Shown: one piece after another, positions 20,613 to 31,689 of the stretch | How positions within the stretch are numbered: position 1 is the first letter of the stretch | Layout of the letters: each line of letters opens with the position of its first letter | Assembly (NCBI GenBank): GCA_035772405.1 | Contig: JAYKKM010000382.1 | Coordinates: 55,001-119,000, forward strand | Direction of reading: 5' to 3' | DNA length: 64,000 bases | Source of the DNA: Chrysogorgia sp. JL179-B06 | Lineage: Eukaryota > Cnidaria > Anthozoa > Scleralcyonacea > Chrysogorgiidae | Program-made: the position numbers and the translations under genes | The notes under the pieces: model-generated | What the model saw: only the letters and a program-made list of their open reading frames with translations | Databases searched by the model: none | What the model was told of the DNA's origin: nothing

Positions 20613-22688
20613 AGTAAGTGACTTTACGAATGTTCTATAGCAAATGCAGAAATGCTTAATAGTTTCAGTCGACAAATGTATTTTGTCAGTCCACATATAT
20701 ATAGTCCACAAGTATACTTCGCAGCATACGTTGTTGCGATTGTTATTTCGAAATCCCGAATAACGTCATTTGCCTTTTGGAAATACGTTGTGACTATCGG
20801 TCACAAAATCGAATTTACTGGTCCAGGATTGAAAGTTTATTATGTATTCATCTGCATGAACGCTCTTCTCCACGTGCGCGTATAAATATACTAAATATTT
20901 ACATATTTTGAAATAATGTTGGTTGATTAACGAGCGTTTTGCGAATGTTACACTTTTTTCACGGCAAACACTGATACCGTTTTGACTCGTTTGATTCAAT
21001 GGTTTAAATACACTCGCTTCGTTGTTCATGTGGTCGTTCTAGTAACCGAATCTAAGCGATCATTGCTCACAGATATTATCGTAAATAGACGAATTGGTTT
21101 TGGTTCATGTAGAATCTGTATAGAGGACTCAAAAATAGCTGATAAGTTCTTTTACGGTTTTCGATTTTGTCCATTCGTGTCCGAGATATCTGTCTTTAAA
21201 CATTGCCAAAAAGCCCTATTTTGAATTCCCCGCTAGAAATTTCCTGAAATCCTATACGCAAAAGGCGAATATCGCAAATAGCCGCTTCTTTGTTTCAATC
21301 CTTAATGATCTTTTAATCACCCTCCCACACGCGTGCTCGAAGGCGAAATATGCAAATATCAGCCGCAGGATAAGTTGGCTTAGCAACGCTTTGAAAGCAT
21401 TGCCTTCCATACGTTTTAAATACTTAACAGTTGTTCACACTGCTTCCTGAAGTATTTCATCGACATAGGAATTGCTTAATCAATAAACGAAGGCCAGATA
21501 TGTGATAATTCTCCCGAAATGATTACTCGGCGTAACAAAATGCATGACAAGGAGCGAGACTAAAGATTATCGCATAGTTTATAACAAACGGGTTATACGG
21601 GTTATTTATAACAAATAGGTTCGATAAAATGAGGGATCAGGTGAGGGTATGGAATGATTTAGCGGTAAGGGGCGACCGGGCACATCAAGACGTATTTGTC
21701 AAAAGGGCCACAGGGCCCCAAAAAGGCCCCCGGGGCCAATTTTGAAGGGCGTATCTTAGAGATAGGCCAAAGGACCATGGAAATAGCCCTCGTAAACTTA
21801 ATTCATATAAATTCTATGTAGAGAACTAAACTATTCAATTGAGTTGAATATGGTTACCCTTTCGCTATAATCACTTTCTTTCGACGCAACGTATTTTTAC
21901 TATGGCAACACCAATTTTCCGTTTGAATTTGCCCGCTTACTCTATCCTGTTTATGACCCTCATTATCCCATATTCACTAATGTTTACCCATAAAATCCTA
22001 ATGTATACCTCAAGTAAATAATTATTCCCAAGTCATGCAAATATTTGTCAGTTGCACCACTAATGACTCTTAACGACCCACGCGCATTCAGCCTTCACAT
22101 CGTTTGACAAGTCAATCTCTTGAATAATCTAATAGCTATTATAATATATACCAATGTCTATAGATGCATAGTAAAGTTTGATTTCGCTTAGGCAAATCAA
22201 TACGTTTGAATTCGTTCATCGTACGGCTTCTCGAATGGTTTGATAATCTAAAGAAAAGTAAAATCGTAAAGCCGTAAAGTCCGGTACATTCGTAAAAGCC
22301 GTTATGATTCGTTCGACTCCGTGATTTTTTAAATATACTAGCCTCCATAACCTTCGTAAAGCGGGTTCTTATTTGTGTAGATCTATCGAATATCTAACCG
22401 GTGTTTCAACGAGGCAATCGTATAAATCTCTGTTTAATAAAGCGGCATGCTCTGCGTTCGCCACGCGTTCGTCACACTAACAATACTAATTACTTTTTGT
22501 ACGCAACGCTCTTTGTTCTGCCTATTGTTCTATTGAAATACTAATGAGGCGGCATCCTTTGGTCCCTGGATGGGGGGGGGGGATTATCTACTTGTATAGG
22601 TTTCGCAACAGTTATGGATATTTCCAGAGATATCGATGGGACAACGAGGTAGTTCAATTTTAGATGTTTTTCAGCCGGACAGGAAAGA

Positions 22689-23590
22689 GTTAAGCCAATT
22701 GTCTTAATTAACACTTAATGAAACATTTGCAACCGTGACTTTCATAACTTCATATCCTGTAATATTTATAGTCCTTTTAGTTTTATAGTAGTAAATTCTT
22801 GAAAGCCATTTACATTTGATTAATGATTGATATAAAAAATAAACATTACTCTGTGTGTTTAACTCCTCAAGTTAAGTTGTGGGTTGGGCTTCATATTCGA
22901 GACGATGACAGCTGCACAAAACCCAACATAACAAAACATTTCAATATCATTTCCAATTATAGCTAGCATTATATAAACCAAGCGCTGAGAAACGAATAAA
23001 AACAAATCCATTGCAAATGGCAGCCATCTTAAAGGCTAAAGCCATCTTTAAGCTTAAGCAAAGCTCATGAATTTATCTTGTGTGATTGCAGGTGAAATAG
23101 TTGGCACTGTCACAAGCATTGCAGACACATGGTTCTCATGGACAATACCAGCATTCCCTGTTATTTCGCGCATCCTGACCCGGCGTGAATAGAGAGAGTT
23201 AATTTTATATCCTAAGGGAGAAGGGGGTATATAACATAGGAGGGTATATACATGTAATACAGAAATTATTGTGCAGCATTCACAATTAAATACTGGATCT
23301 ACTCACTTGGAGTTGAGGGATTTGCTTCTTTCCAGTTACAGGGTTGATATTCCCAGCAGAAAATTCACCAGCAAATTGCTTGTCATGGATGCTAATAATT
23401 TAGTTAAGGATTTTAACCACCACCTCCTGTTAAATCTCAGAGAAGACCATAAACCATTCATCAAATACTGGAGAATAGTCAATGTTTAAACTAGCTACTA
23501 TTGGGACTTTAATCTGAATGTATAAACGTATGGATAAAAGCCTACATTTAACATGCAGATAATTAATTTATTTTTATTGGTGCAGGTATT
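22689..23590. other. No gene recognised
   Basis: It begins with the right TTAA of the giant element. It contains copy 2 of the dispersed repeat seen at 21-80 (22,972-23,030) and a 72-codon plus-strand ORF at 23,271-23,489 with no motif I can place. Confidence 0.4.
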
Positions 23591-23956
23591 TTAAGGATTT
23601 TCTCCACAGTAACTCTGCAATTCATCAGGTGGTTTCTCATTGCAGACATTCAATGGCTGATGCACACTAAGTGCTGGGTTGAAAATGGTTTGATGTTCGA
23701 ACACTGCAAATGCCTTTCTAAATAGATCTGGATAGTGATCATGTGATCCCTTTTCCTTCAACTCCACCAATAACTGACCAGATTTTACATATGTAAAAGC
23801 CTTGTTAATACCGATGCCTCGAACATTGGGCAGGTAGTCGCACCCTGCAGCAATGCATCTATGGATGAATTGGGTCATGTTTACTTGCATCCCAGTTAGA
23901 ATTTTGTCAAGTTCAAACATCTCTCTTACACCATTTCCTTCGAGTTTCACCAAAAC
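23591..23956 (-). CDS. XPG/EXO1-like nuclease, downstream exon (XPG-I and H2TH part)
   Basis: Minus-strand reading from an acceptor CATGTTTTTCAG gives an exon opening in 'VLVKLEGNG'. It contains 'AAGCDYLPNVRGIG', the helix-two-turn-helix and metal-ligand Asp region of EXO1/FEN1-family 5' nucleases. It ends in TAA after 'SYCGENP'. Full EXO1 continues well beyond this point, so the gene is short, has a further exon out of view, or is a fragment fused elsewhere. The upstream exon lies at 24,183-24,320. The catalytic N-terminal XPG-N part is not found between there and 26,000. Confidence 0.7.
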   Translation of the reverse strand, partial: VLVKLEGNGVREMFELDKILTGMQVNMTQFIHRCIAAGCDYLPNVRGIGINKAFTYVKSGQLLVELKEKGSHDHYPDLFRKAFAVFEHQTIFNPALSVHQPLNVCNEKPPDELQSYCGENP

Positions 23957-24182
23957 CTGAAAAACATGACAATATAGATCATTTTCTGTGCACAGCTTGA
24001 AATATACAACATATGCATCCAAGACCAGCAACCACAGTTGGTACACAGGTCTGCTGATGGACACAGATTTTCTGACCTATATCAGAATTAAACCAACTAT
24101 GAAGGTGTATGGCAAAAACATAATCAGTAAAAGTTAGACTTCCAGATTATCAAATAAAACAATACCAACAAGCAAATCTAAG

Positions 24183-24320
24183 CTTCTTGCAGCCATAGAC
24201 CAGCAGATCTGAGTCCTCAGCGATAACCAGATTTGCATAACCATTTTGGGCCAAATATGCTAACTGTGCATCCGATTCATACGGAGCGACTACATACTGG
24301 ACTCCTTTATTTAAGCATAT
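24183..24320 (-). pseudogene. XPG/EXO1-like nuclease, upstream exon with damaged splice donor
   Basis: Minus-strand acceptor TTTCATTACAG opens 46 in-phase codons that include 'APYESDAQLAYL' and 'AEDSDLLVYGCKK'. This is the XPG-I block with the acidic metal-binding residues. The family exon boundary and the phase-0 start of the next exon both place the donor right after 'CKK'. The genome there reads AAG-CTTAG, so the GT is CT. No GT nearby restores the frame. The copy is probably non-functional. An origin as the XPG part of a DNA transposon (Academ-type elements can encode XPG nucleases) is possible but unproven. Confidence 0.65.
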
Positions 24321-24329
24321 CTGTAATGA

Positions 24330-25190
24330 AATAATTGCCTGGGTTTTATTTTAGAAACATAAACTTAGAGAGAATGCTGCTTTAATTTATAGTTGTTTAT
24401 AGTAAGAACAACACACAAAATAACAATGTAATATCCTGTTCCATATTCAGTTCTTAATAATAAATACAAGAGGTCTATTAAAGGGGCTTTATAGATTGCT
24501 AAGACTGGCAAACTTCAAATTAATAATGAAAATAATTCACCTTCATGTCTTCATTGTGAACCTTATTATCATATTTCTTTATGTATGGGGAAAAAACACT
24601 TAATTCCCATCGAAGACTATTTACATAAAATTGTGTATCACTATCAAATATGCTCTCTTGATCATGCTCACTAGATCAACGCGAAATGCAAATGAGACGA
24701 TTTTGAGATTCAGGCGCGAAAAGCCCATCATGCCTTGCGATCGTATTGCGCACACCGCCTGGTTCAAAACATAAATTATTGAACGCTGATGACGTCACTA
24801 GGACCAAGCGTGCAAAAATTACAAAATAAAAAATGCCTGTAGTCGATTTGTTTGTATATTTTTAGTAGGACTATCTTGAACAATGTATAATAAAACAATT
24901 ATTGGATTCGGCTTACGCATGATATTAAGAGTTTTCCAGACCTCGGTCAAAGTTATCTGCTTTGGCAGATAACATTGACCTCGGTCTGGATAATTCTTGA
25001 TATCATGCTCAGCCTCATCCAATAATTGTATATTATGCTGTACCGTTACTACCATATATACAATAACATTATAAAGGTATAAGGTATCTAAAAATATATA
25101 CTTGCAATTAAAGGATCATTCATACATCTCACGGAAATTTAGGGGAGGGGTACACATGTCAGTCATGGGGTCCGGGTTTTGCTCTCGCCG
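24330..25190. other. No gene recognised
   Basis: A+T-rich. One local inverted pair lies at about 24,939-24,990 ('tccagacctcggtcaaagtt' against 'acattgacctcggtctgga'). No XPG N-terminal exon or other domain is visible. Confidence 0.4.
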
Positions 25191-25194
25191 GCCT

Positions 25195-25420
25195 TGATAA
25201 TTTCTTTCTTAGTGATTTATGGTATTAACAGCAGTAAACTTCCCCACTATTCTGTTCAGTACAGGTGCCATGGTACTGCACCCAAAAATTTAAAAAGTTT
25301 ACGCTATTTAGTTTGATGTCCTATGGAAGAATTAAATTCAAACAACACGTACAAAGCTCTCAGAGATATTGTCCACTGCAAATTTATTCAGTTTTGCAAA
25401 CTAAATGGGATAATACCTAA
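25195..25420 (-). repeat. Dispersed repeat, inverted copy of 34,790-35,010
   Basis: Shared wording includes 'tttcttagtgatttatggta', 'ccactattctgtt', 'tttgatgtcctatg' and 'ctctcagagatattgtccac', in opposite orientation to the second copy. No coding signal. Confidence 0.6.
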
Positions 25421-25867
25421 TTCAAGTAAAAGAACTACAGTACTGTATTACAGTAGTAAATTAGCAACTACGCTATGAAAGTTTCAAACAGTATAAGCGG
25501 GAGAGGGGTGTTGCGTATAACGTATTTCTAGTACAGAAAATTCAATGTGTCTAGTTACCATGAAAGTGCACAAACTGGACAAAAACACAGAGCAAAGACG
25601 TGGGCCGCGTTTCCAGACAATATAATTCTAGTGACTATGATTGCATGTGTCAGGTCTTTCTAACATCACACTAACCTTCTTTTGCGTTATGTAGTTTCGT
25701 TTCAAATAATAATAAACCGTTGAGAAAGCATATAGATCCTGTTTTTTGAAACATTTCGTCAAAACATTTCAGCGATCGTTTTCTCAGGATGTTGCAGCGT
25801 TTGTGTGCATTGCTATGTTAGAGATAAAGCCCGAGAAGGAGGGCTTTGTGCTGCGTCCGAGGGCTTT

Positions 25868-26067
25868 ATATAGCATAAAGTCCAACGTTCGAGGGCTTTA
25901 TCTGACTTATTTCACGAGTGAGGAGGTTTTCCAACAACATTTTGTCCATTTTATCCACCTTGGACAAAGATTTCCCTTAGTTTTTCCTTCATTTCTTATC
26001 AATTAGTATTCATGGTCTTTATATGCCCGCGGTACATCAAAGAAAACCGACTCAATCGTGTAATAAG
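25868..26067 (+). repeat. 200-bp dispersed repeat, copy 1
   Basis: 'aacgttcgagggctttatct' through 'gactcaatcgtgtaataag' recurs at 56,800-57,003 in ATG13 intron 3 with few differences. Both copies keep an ORF ending '[11 protein letters not shown]', which is a consequence of the shared sequence. AGATAAAGCCC/GGGCTTTATCT motifs near the ends hint at a DNA-transposon remnant. Confidence 0.7.
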
Positions 26068-26589
26068 CAAGCACTTGGTCTAGCGATGACGGCCGTGCTG
26101 ACATTTCATAACATTCGAAATATATTTGCCGAGAAATCGTTTTTTTTAATGTGAATAAATGCTCTCTTCCTCAACATCAACGCCCGCTATTTCTGAAAAC
26201 CAGATTGCCCTTCATCGTAAATATTCGCTGTATGAACGCGGTGACGAACACACTGTGAAAACCAGCTCCCCCCAGCAGAGCATTCATGCCTAATTACATA
26301 ATTATAGTAAGAACTATATGGACAGAAATAGAAGCGAAGTTTAAGTTTCGTTGCCAACACCGTTAACCGAGTGACTTCTACAAGTATCAGGAATCCTCCG
26401 ATACTTCATCCTCAATGGAATAGAGCAATGAGCCGTAATTATACTCTTACCTACTTCACTCATGCGTACTGTATATTATTAGTTTATGTATGAAACAATA
26501 CGCTTTCAATGACCTGAAGTTGCTATTTTGAACCTCAATATTAAGTTTGATATGGAAAATGTCTCTACACCAAAATATAGCAGAGATAT

Positions 26590-26756
26590 TATATAGATTC
26601 TTCGTTATCGTTTGAGAAATTACGAGTAACCCCTCGCAGTTCATTTCTTCAAGTTACGCATTCAGTTGTGAAAGATATTTATGCAAATCTGAAGACATAT
26701 TAAGGAATTTCATCGAATATTTCAGCATAACAAGGTATTTTTTATATAAGCCTGAC
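26590..26756 (+). repeat. MFSD6-upstream module, fourth copy
   Basis: Diverged copy of 6,230-6,433 directly in front of the decayed MFSD6-like start at 26,757. The similarity continues further upstream (26,260-26,350 against 6,095-6,200), so the two loci arose by a segmental duplication that included 5' flank. Confidence 0.7.
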
Positions 26757-28031
26757 ATGGTATTTTTCTCATGGTCGTTGAAAACCGTTGCATTGAGATG
26801 GTTCATTTTCTTCTGTTGGTCAAGCATGGTGATCTTTGACGAATATTATGCATTATTTTTATTATGAATATTATGCATTAAGCAATTAGGCTTAACTGCA
26901 ACACAAATCGGGTTAACAACTCTCGGCGGAGCGCATGTTATATTTGTCCCTCTCATTGGAGTTTTAGCTGATCGATATCGAGCAAGAAAGTTGGTTTTAC
27001 TTGTAGGCCTTCTTGCACTTATTCTGCTGTCGTTGGCGCCTCTTACATGTACAATGCTGCCTAAGGTCATACACGGCACCTGTAATACAACACAAAGTGA
27101 TTATTTAAATAATGGGACCAACAACATCTTGAACACAACCTTGTGGGTTAAAAATATCTCCGATTTGTCGCTCAAAACATACAAGAATATTCCAAGTTTG
27201 AAATTAACAGCAGAGTATTCAGTCATCTCAGTCTCAGATAATCAGTCCTTCCATGTGAAACGAACGGGGAACCCATTGAAACGGAACACCTCTGTCTCGA
27301 ATTATTCATTCATATTTCTGCTGATGGTTTTGATTAGAGGGCTATGCTTCATCCTGTATATATCCACCACATCGCTGTATAACGTGGCTGTCATGACTCA
27401 CCTCAAGAAAGACAGAGCGAAATACGGTTCGCACATTGCTTGCGGACAAATTGGAAGTTGTATATCTTTGTTTGTCGTCGGCATGATCGCGTCGTACGTA
27501 AAGAACACAGTTTGTGGTAAAGTCATGTATGGATACTTCGTAGTGTTTCCACTCGTAGCCATTACTATGTGTTTGTCGCTCGTTGCCCTGCCATGGATCT
27601 ATTTTGAATATCTCGAACATCGTGTAATCAACTGGGCGGAAGTAAAAAGCGTTGTATTTAGCAGACACTATATGTTCATTCTGTTCATTATTTTTTATTT
27701 TGGCTGCTGTTATTCATTTCAACTTTACTGGGAGTATTGGTACATCGCTAAGCTTTCTGGAAGTCCGAAAGTCATGGCACTTGGAGGTTTAATTCGTCGA
27801 CCTCTTGCAGTTATCTGGTTTATTTTGGCAGGAAAGCCTATAAACAGAATACATGTAGGTGATCTTCGAACCATGGCGATAACCCTATTTATCTTCGCAG
27901 TTTGCGAAATTTATTTGTCCTTTGTTCAACTACCTGGCTAATGCTGGTTATCGATTTTTTCCATCCGGCGGCATTTGCTTTTGGGTATTCGGCGATAATC
28001 TTCCATTTTTCAATTTGATGTGGTATTAGGT
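26757..28031 (+). pseudogene. Decayed MFSD6-like paralogue
   Basis: It aligns with exon 1 of 6,434-7,697 along its full length. A duplication of 'gaatattatgcatta' near 26,840-26,880 adds a net 17 bp and creates a TGA at 26,865. A single-base loss in the 'caactacctgg' region at about 27,930 causes a frameshift and an early stop. About 25 bp is missing before the exon end at 28,025. The GTAAGG donor survives but no terminal exon was found downstream. The 316-codon ORF in the middle (26,991-27,941) retains most membrane helices and the sequon-rich loop. Two 6-bp in-frame insertions are present. It is a recent pseudogene. Confidence 0.85.
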
Positions 28032-29060
28032 AAGGAAGTAAAATAATTTAATGTATCTATCGATATTCGAGAAGTTGGACAATATGCTTATGGTAGATGA
28101 AATACCTCAAATATCGAGTGCAAGCATAAAATAACTATTTCTAGAGTTTCATCTTTACCCTCTCAGACCTCGCACGCCCGTTGGCCCTTTTCGTCCTGGA
28201 TTTTGAACGTTATCTCGGCCAACATTGAATCGATTTCAATTATAAAAACAGATTTGGAATTATAGAGTCTAAATACATTACATGCATGCACGTACCTATT
28301 ATATTACGCAAAGTGTATACCCTTCGTAAAAACCTCTTTATGTAGTTCGTCAGATCATAAAATAGCCAATGGCCGTATTCGCATTTCCCAAATAGTGTCC
28401 GATTCAAACGGATCACCCAAAAGGACTTTTTATTTCCTTATAAGGAGTTGGTCCTACCATGCTCCGTACAAATAAATATATATACAAACTTTTCGTGAGA
28501 AATGGATCGCTGCCGCGGCGAGATTATCACGCTCGCTTGCGAAGGGATAAATAAAAGTCGCGTCGTGTGATATTATGTCGTTATAATCACATGGACTTAT
28601 CGGACGAGACAAGGTCATATCGGACGAGACTGGGAATAGCAAAATAATACACTGCATTAAACTAGCATATACGTTGCCCTGACTAGCAAATACATTGCCC
28701 TCGTACCAGCCCACTATAAAAAAAAAATCATGTTTTTTTAGTTTTTAAAAAAATTGGATCCACAGAAATTTGTTTTAATTTGCCTATTTATTAATTAAAC
28801 TAAAAGAAATGTTTAAATGCAAAAAAAATCGGGGGTCACCAACTGGTTTGCGAAATAAATTAGATTAAATGTTCATTTTCGGCCATTTTGAAACGTCACT
28901 GTTGTCATAGCAACAGATGAAACACTTTAGCCATTAATAGTATTTGATGCCCTGAAAGTTATTCTATGCATATCTTTAGTTTCAATCTTTTCCGAAATAT
29001 CCATGGGCCCTTTTCGAGAATGAAATTTACATTTTTGCCACCTTTCAAGAAACAGTAGGG
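28032..29060. other. No gene recognised
   Basis: The former donor region of the pseudogene is followed by A+T-rich spacer with short ORFs only. A 'gggcccttttcgagaatgaa' stretch and 'ttgtcatagcaacagatgaa' have the look of transposon ends but no partner was found. Confidence 0.35.
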
Positions 29061-29069
29061 AGCCACCTT

Positions 29070-29620
29070 AAATGGGGCTCCAACATGTTCTGGGTTATCG
29101 GTAAGTTTGTATCGATTGTTCATATTATTATACACGAATGCTTACAAATGAACACACAGTATATAAATCTCTGACACCCATACCAATCAAGATCAAGGAG
29201 TAAAAGGGTTAATTGTTATTGTGTGCTGGTTTACCAGTGATGGGTCTGTTCAGCCATGTACTTTCCATTGTCCCTCAACCCCACAAATACACACCTTTCA
29301 AACTGATTTTTGGCATTCATGATTAGCAAAACAGTAATTGTCCTGATATTTAACATGAGGCAGGCTTGCCCACTTGCCAGACTGACTCACAAGCACACCA
29401 TTTGCAAACTGTTACTAGGTCTGTACAGCCAGATACGTACCTTTCGTACTGAATTTTGGCCTTGACTACATGCATCGAAAGCTAGTCATGACTAGTATGT
29501 ATGACTATAATGCCTCTCAAATAATAAATATGCTAAAATTATGAATATGTTTACTGGCTCAAAATGTTATATAGCTTCAAAGAAATAAAGATTTTGAATT
29601 ACATTTCTTTAAACTGTTTT
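29070..29620 (-). repeat. Long dispersed repeat, copy 2 (inverted)
   Basis: Diverged reverse complement of 8,440-8,910, with extra sequence inserted at about 29,150-29,320. It abuts the integrase remnant. Confidence 0.65.
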
Positions 29621-29890
29621 GTCGTTAAACGTTTGCATAGACCGCATGTCGGCTAAATCCATTTGCCATTGCTCATCAATACCTCCCACGAAAACACGGT
29701 TGCTTTTAAACTTCCGTCGCACCGGTTTGTGTAAAGTGTAAGTATCCTGTTTCATTGGTCAGTGACGATTTAACGTGAATTTCCCCTCATCTTTCTCATC
29801 CCTGTACAGAGCGTCCACCCCTCCAAAACCTCCAGATTGTTTCGGATCAAAATAAACACTTGACAAATATTCGTCTATATTGTTCAGGTT
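29613..29890 (-). pseudogene. Polinton/Maverick-type integrase fragment
   Basis: Two minus-strand frames (29,759-29,890, then 29,613-about 29,753) give consecutive pieces of a retroviral-like integrase of the kind carried by Polintons. Landmarks are 'IDEYLSSVYFDP' and 'TYTLHKPVRRKF', then a 'VGGIDEQWQ' block that leads into the catalytic core. A stop and frame change separate the pieces, and the core itself is lost into the neighbouring repeat. It is an inactive fossil. No capsid, ATPase, protease or polymerase B genes are recognisable alongside. Confidence 0.6.
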
Positions 29891-30458
29891 ATGTTGTCTC
29901 GGTCACCTAACACTTCATAATGAATAAAATGTCTTTTCACCACTCGTATTCATGATGTCTCAGGTTCTCCAACTTGAACCTCTAGCACCGTTTGGTATGA
30001 CACTACAGAACAATCTGAACAATCCCATAGTTCTTAATGGTTTTGCTAGTATACCACATATGTAAATGCCCTTCAAGATTGATATCATTTCGTCCAAAGC
30101 TCACACCAAACCTAAACATTTTTTCCGATTGTGATTCTTGTTTCTTTTGGACTCTGTACTTGATTTACTATAGCATGTAATAAAGGTAACATTAAGTATT
30201 TTTCAATATAGGTCCCGACCCCCCTATAGGTTGAAGTTAGCCACAAAATAACTCAGAATGAAGAAGACGAATCAACACATACAGTTTTCAAAAAAAAAAC
30301 ACGTTAAAAAGTCGACTGATGAGATTTTAACTTATGAACACACATAACATAATCTAACAAATTTTCATTGTTAATTGTTCACTCGATCTCAGAATACATC
30401 CTACTCCATACCACCCACGATAAATTAAACTGAGTCTCGAAATAATGTCGATATACGA

Positions 30459-30865
30459 TTGACGATTGAGGAAGCTTTACAATTTTACAACACTCCAAAA
30501 CACCACGCCAAATGTCTTCGCGCGATCAATCTTTTTCATGAAGGCTTCATCGGAATAGTTCAGCCATCGATCATCTTCAACGGTTATTTCGCAATGCTCT
30601 CTCATTTTTGCCCAGAGATCATCATCCGTATATCTACCTTGATACATTTCTCTTGCATTCGTCTGTGTATAAACTCCTTGAAAACAAGGTCTATCACTCG
30701 ATCGTGAGTCATTCTCTCAAAATTGACTTCATCGCAATACATCGTCTCAGACAAACATAGATATTGACGTGATTGCCGCGCTTCACTATTAGTGACGGCA
30801 TTTCTAGGGGGTCCGGCCATATGCCCCCAGGAAATTTTTGAAATATAGATCCTCGGAAACACCAT
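30459..30865 (-). pseudogene. Degenerate ORF of unknown family, two frames
   Basis: The minus-strand frame from 30,865 down carries 'MTHDRVIDLVFKEFIHRR' and then stops. A second frame continues downstream with 'DDDLWAKMREHC', 'DDRWLNYSDEAF' and 'GVVFWSVVKL'. The switch between two protein-like frames suggests one decayed gene. It shares the orientation of the integrase fragment 0.6 kb downstream, so it may belong to the same old element. I do not recognise the family. Confidence 0.35.
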
Positions 30866-31689
30866 TTACTGGAATTTGAGCAAATGTTTTCAGCTCATAT
30901 TGCGGCAGGAATAATTTAAATTTTATATAAAAATGAAGAATCACATCAAAATAATTTGTTCATCTGGAGGATTTAATGCAAATTTTTTATCAATTTTCCT
31001 TAGTTACATGTAGACTAAGAAATGTCATGTTCATGACATCCTTTCTACAGTTTTTATTCTTCTCTAGAACCCGAATTACACGGAACCAAATTATCACGAT
31101 CGAGAGCTCACGCAATCGCAAATGAATTAGTAAATAAGATACCCAAGAAAACAAGAATATTTAAATTGGAGTTAAGGATACTTAAAATCATATTAAAATT
31201 CAGGGCAATATCTAACAGACTTTTGCATCTTCAAATTTTAACTAACTAATTTTTATTTTATATTTTAGCGAATTATTGGGGCAGGCATCAGCCTGCTCAA
31301 GATCGTATAAATTAAAACTTCGAGTGGTATATATAGAAGAATTCGAAGACAGCTGTTAAAAGTATAAGAGGCAGAGAGATACCAGTAGAAGAGCCAGACG
31401 AAACATCAGTGGAAGAGTCGCAGCAAATATTGCCATTAAAAGAACATTCTTCCACAGTGAGTTCAAAGTCCCGAGCAACTGACCGGATCGGCACGATTGG
31501 TAAAGAGATCTGACAGACTGAATTTATGACGTTTCTAGTTTAGTATATCGAATATTAATTAGTTAAGAAAAGACTGTATATAACAAAAATATTAAAAAAA
31601 TGTAATCTAAAGAAAGATGTCATCGGATTCTATTTCTAAATTATGCACATAAATTATATATTATTATTATTATTATTATTATTATTGAG
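30866..31689. other. No gene recognised; (TTA)n run at the end
   Basis: A+T-rich with short ORFs only. An (ATT)n microsatellite at about 31,657-31,686 directly precedes the LINE fragment and may be an insertion-site or tail feature. Confidence 0.4.

Larger units (their letters stand above)
17754..22575 (-). repeat. Right arm of the giant palindrome
   Basis: This is the reverse complement of the left arm, with indels. It carries one more unit of the 79-bp array, about 31 extra bases near 21,545-21,575, and the 178-bp block in flipped relative orientation. The arms therefore differ at several independent places. Confidence 0.9.
12518..22688. mobile_element. 10.2-kb TTAA-bounded giant palindromic element
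   Basis: TTAA at 12,514-12,517 and 22,689-22,692 flanks the element. Its first 14 bases, CTCTTTCCTGTCCG, are perfectly inverted at the right end. Sub-terminal segments (12,533-12,880 versus 22,590-22,675) are only partly alike. From about 12,893 to 22,575 the element is one palindrome around a spacer at about 17,615-17,753. The TTAA flanks and CTCTTTCC-type ends resemble piggyBac/Kolobok-like elements, but no transposase ORF is visible. It is best described as a giant non-autonomous foldback element. An inverted duplication that happened inside an older element is the alternative. Confidence 0.7.

Noticed and set aside
12893..22575. Palindrome as a pure sequencing or assembly fold-back
   Set aside because: The arms differ by substitutions, a 31-bp indel, one array unit and a 178-bp flip, and the structure is bounded by TTAA plus inverted termini. 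An assembly cause is not fully excluded without reads.
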